A program made the translations under genes and the position numbers. From positions 1 through 46,496 of the forward strand of contig JANTGF010000025.1 of NCBI GenBank assembly GCA_024763075.1: a stretch of DNA of 46,496 nucleotides. Reading direction: 5' to 3'. Below the pieces are notes generated by a model that was not told the origin of the DNA, did no database searches, and worked only from the letters and a program-made list of their open reading frames with translations. Positions 44,995 through 46,496 of this stretch are shown in pieces (position 1 is the stretch's first letter; each line of letters opens with the position of its first letter). This stretch comes from Bacteroidales bacterium. GTDB taxonomy: Bacteria; Bacteroidota; Bacteroidia; Bacteroidales; VadinHA17.

Positions 44995-46206
44995 TTAAGC
45001 TGCATTTGTTTTTCTCCGGTGAAAAAGAAAAAGCGAACCAAAAGCCAGGATTAAAAATGCCGGCAATACAGCCATATATCTTAAAGTTTCAGCACCTGAT
45101 CCAGACAAGTCAAGAAATCTGCCCATTACAGGTAATACAATCGACACGGATAAAAATCCCATTCCACCCATAATGGAAAGTCCCAGTGCACCGCTTTCCG
45201 GAATATTCTCAGAAACAAAACCAATCATGGTGGGCCAGAAATAGCAAATCCCGACCGCAAAAACTGCGGCAGCGATAAAAGTTGTATAGCCCTGTGCATA
45301 GCTCAGCCAGACCAGCCCCAGGAATGCAAACAAGGCTGAAAAAAGAAGGAGTCCCCTGGAACTCAGTTTATGGACAATGGGTCCGGCAAAACTACGACCA
45401 ACCGCCATAATGCCATTGATAAATGCAAGTATCAGTAAAGCCGGCACACCCGAACCTTTTAACAAAGATTCAATCCGCTGGTTTGTTCCAAGTTCTGTGG
45501 CTGCAGTAAAAAGCATAAGGAAAGCCATAATCAGGAACAAAGGTGTAACAACCGCCTTCCACATATCCTTATTTGATACACCCATTTCAACACGTTCCGT
45601 CTTTGGTACTTTTTGTCCGTAAAAAAGAACACCATAAAGCGCCAATGGAATAAACAATACAGCAACGTATATCTGCCAGCTCAGATTTAGTACATCCATC
45701 AGAAAATATCCGGTGATTGCACCAATTACAATTCCTCCGGGGAACCAGACATGAAATTTATTCAGCATTTTTATTTTATCATCCGGGAACATGGAAGCAA
45801 TCATCGGGTTGAGAGAAGCTTCTACCATTCCATTTCCGATTCCTATGGCCAGGGTTCCGGTAAATAATGTCCAGAAATCACGGGCGATAATTGTAGTGAT
45901 GATCCCTACCGTATGAAAAAAGAAAGCAGCCCAGACAATTCGTCTGATACCAAGGTAATCAACAAGAGGTCCTCCAATAATCATGGCCAGCGTAAAACCC
46001 CAGAAAGCCGGTGCAAAAGCCCATCCGATCTCCTCCTGGGTAAGGCCATATCCATCGGGTCCGAATACTGTTTCCAGACGCGCCCGTAAGGCAAAAGACA
46101 TGGCAGTAACAATCAGTGCAATACAACTGGCTAGGAATAAGCGTTTAGAGTTAATTTGATCTTTCATTTTTGAAAAATTCTGGTTATTATTTGATTGATC
46201 TTTCAT
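44995..46206 (-). CDS. MFS transporter
   Basis: The 403-residue protein has 12 hydrophobic segments and major-facilitator hallmarks: GGPLVDYLGIRRIVW in the 2-3 loop, and a GIGNGMVEASLNPMIASMFPDDK segment reminiscent of the sugar-porter-like FucP group. Substrate is not deducible; a sugar or sugar acid taken up for the neighbouring oxidoreductase is an inference. Two starts are possible: an ATG at 46206, and one at 46167 that follows a 12-base direct repeat and gives the same MKDQ start. The downstream one is the more usual distance from the first helix. Confidence 0.9.
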   Translation of the reverse strand: MKDQSNNNQNFSKMKDQINSKRLFLASCIALIVTAMSFALRARLETVFGPDGYGLTQEEIGWAFAPAFWGFTLAMIIGGPLVDYLGIRRIVWAAFFFHTVGIITTIIARDFWTLFTGTLAIGIGNGMVEASLNPMIASMFPDDKIKMLNKFHVWFPGGIVIGAITGYFLMDVLNLSWQIYVAVLFIPLALYGVLFYGQKVPKTERVEMGVSNKDMWKAVVTPLFLIMAFLMLFTAATELGTNQRIESLLKGSGVPALLILAFINGIMAVGRSFAGPIVHKLSSRGLLLFSALFAFLGLVWLSYAQGYTTFIAAAVFAVGICYFWPTMIGFVSENIPESGALGLSIMGGMGFLSVSIVLPVMGRFLDLSGSGAETLRYMAVLPAFLILAFGSLFLFHRRKTNAA

Positions 46207-46259
46207 ATGTCGATTTAATATGGGTTATAAATAATTGTATTATTCTCATATTAATGATT

Positions 46260-46330
46260 TGTCCTTATGCCGGACGGGCACTTACTTTTTTACTGCAGCT
46301 AAAAAAAGTAAGCAAAAAAAGCCGTCGCTG
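46260..46330. repeat. Intergenic hairpin repeat near the right edge
   Basis: The 290 bases after 46206 contain no supported gene. CTTACTTTTTT (46281-46291) and AAAAAAAGTAAG (46301-46312) form an inverted pair around a 9-base loop, next to a GC-richer stretch GCCGTCGCTGCGGG (46321-46334). This looks like another dispersed intergenic repeat. On either strand it could also act as a terminator. Confidence 0.5.
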
Positions 46331-46496
46331 CGGGAAAAATTGCTAAAAATAAATTCATTTCACTAAAAGAAAATAACTCATCCACAGTAGCGGATTCAAA
46401 CAGATTTTCTTTCTTAACGCTTCATTCATTGATTTTTTTAACGCATTTTTCCCAAGGCGGAAATCATTCAACTTATTTACTTATTGTAAAAAAGTG

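Overview
The window is a chromosomal segment from a member of the Bacteroidota, probably Bacteroidales or a close relative (inference). The evidence is AT-rich DNA with almost no Shine-Dalgarno sites, several promoters of the phylum's TTTG / TAnnTTTG type, and phylum-typical genes: a DUF5916 protein, DUF4293, a TamA/TamB pair, the zapA-rny neighbourhood, a SirB1-like protein and an APH-RapZ fusion. No tRNA, rRNA, CRISPR array, transposase or phage gene was found.

Layout. 1-5606: a truncated cutC, a sugar nucleotidyltransferase with a clear terminator, and two secreted proteins of unknown role; the larger has five cysteine modules at an exact 47-residue period. 5607-7736: repeat-rich spacer and an M23 peptidase. 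7818-10280: a division/RNA-decay block of a coiled-coil protein, zapA, a probable 6S-like RNA and rny. 10355-12617: two nucleotide-sugar epimerases for surface polysaccharide. 12683-24434: a SirB1-like protein, a nucleoside phosphorylase, a prohibitin homologue, a DUF5916 protein, DUF4293 and tamA-tamB. 24571-24918: a short, tail-less SSB.

25166-33922 is a complete histidine operon, hisGDCBHA-F-IE, preceded by a textbook attenuator: a 20-residue leader peptide with HHLHHH and a terminator hairpin. Between hisA and hisF sits a 1.2 kb insertion with an HTH-MntA nucleotidyltransferase and a HepT HEPN toxin (type VII toxin-antitoxin). It has its own promoter, and an inverted repeat overlaps the -7 box.

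34179-46206: typA runs rightward and converges on a long leftward series. First comes an amino-sugar cluster: a COG4299 membrane protein, an AmgK-like kinase fused to a RapZ C-terminal domain, a four-cysteine miniprotein and a MurU-like uridylyltransferase. It reads as an anabolic cell-wall sugar recycling pathway with a built-in amino-sugar sensor, and is the best candidate here for an under-described system. Further right are a small acidic membrane protein, a GT-C glycosyltransferase with a TPR tail, a polyprenyl-phosphate GT2, a Gfo/Idh/MocA oxidoreductase and an MFS transporter. Several degenerate dispersed repeats lie in the spacers from 36810 onward and at 5607-5996, 18454-18774 and 46260-46330.
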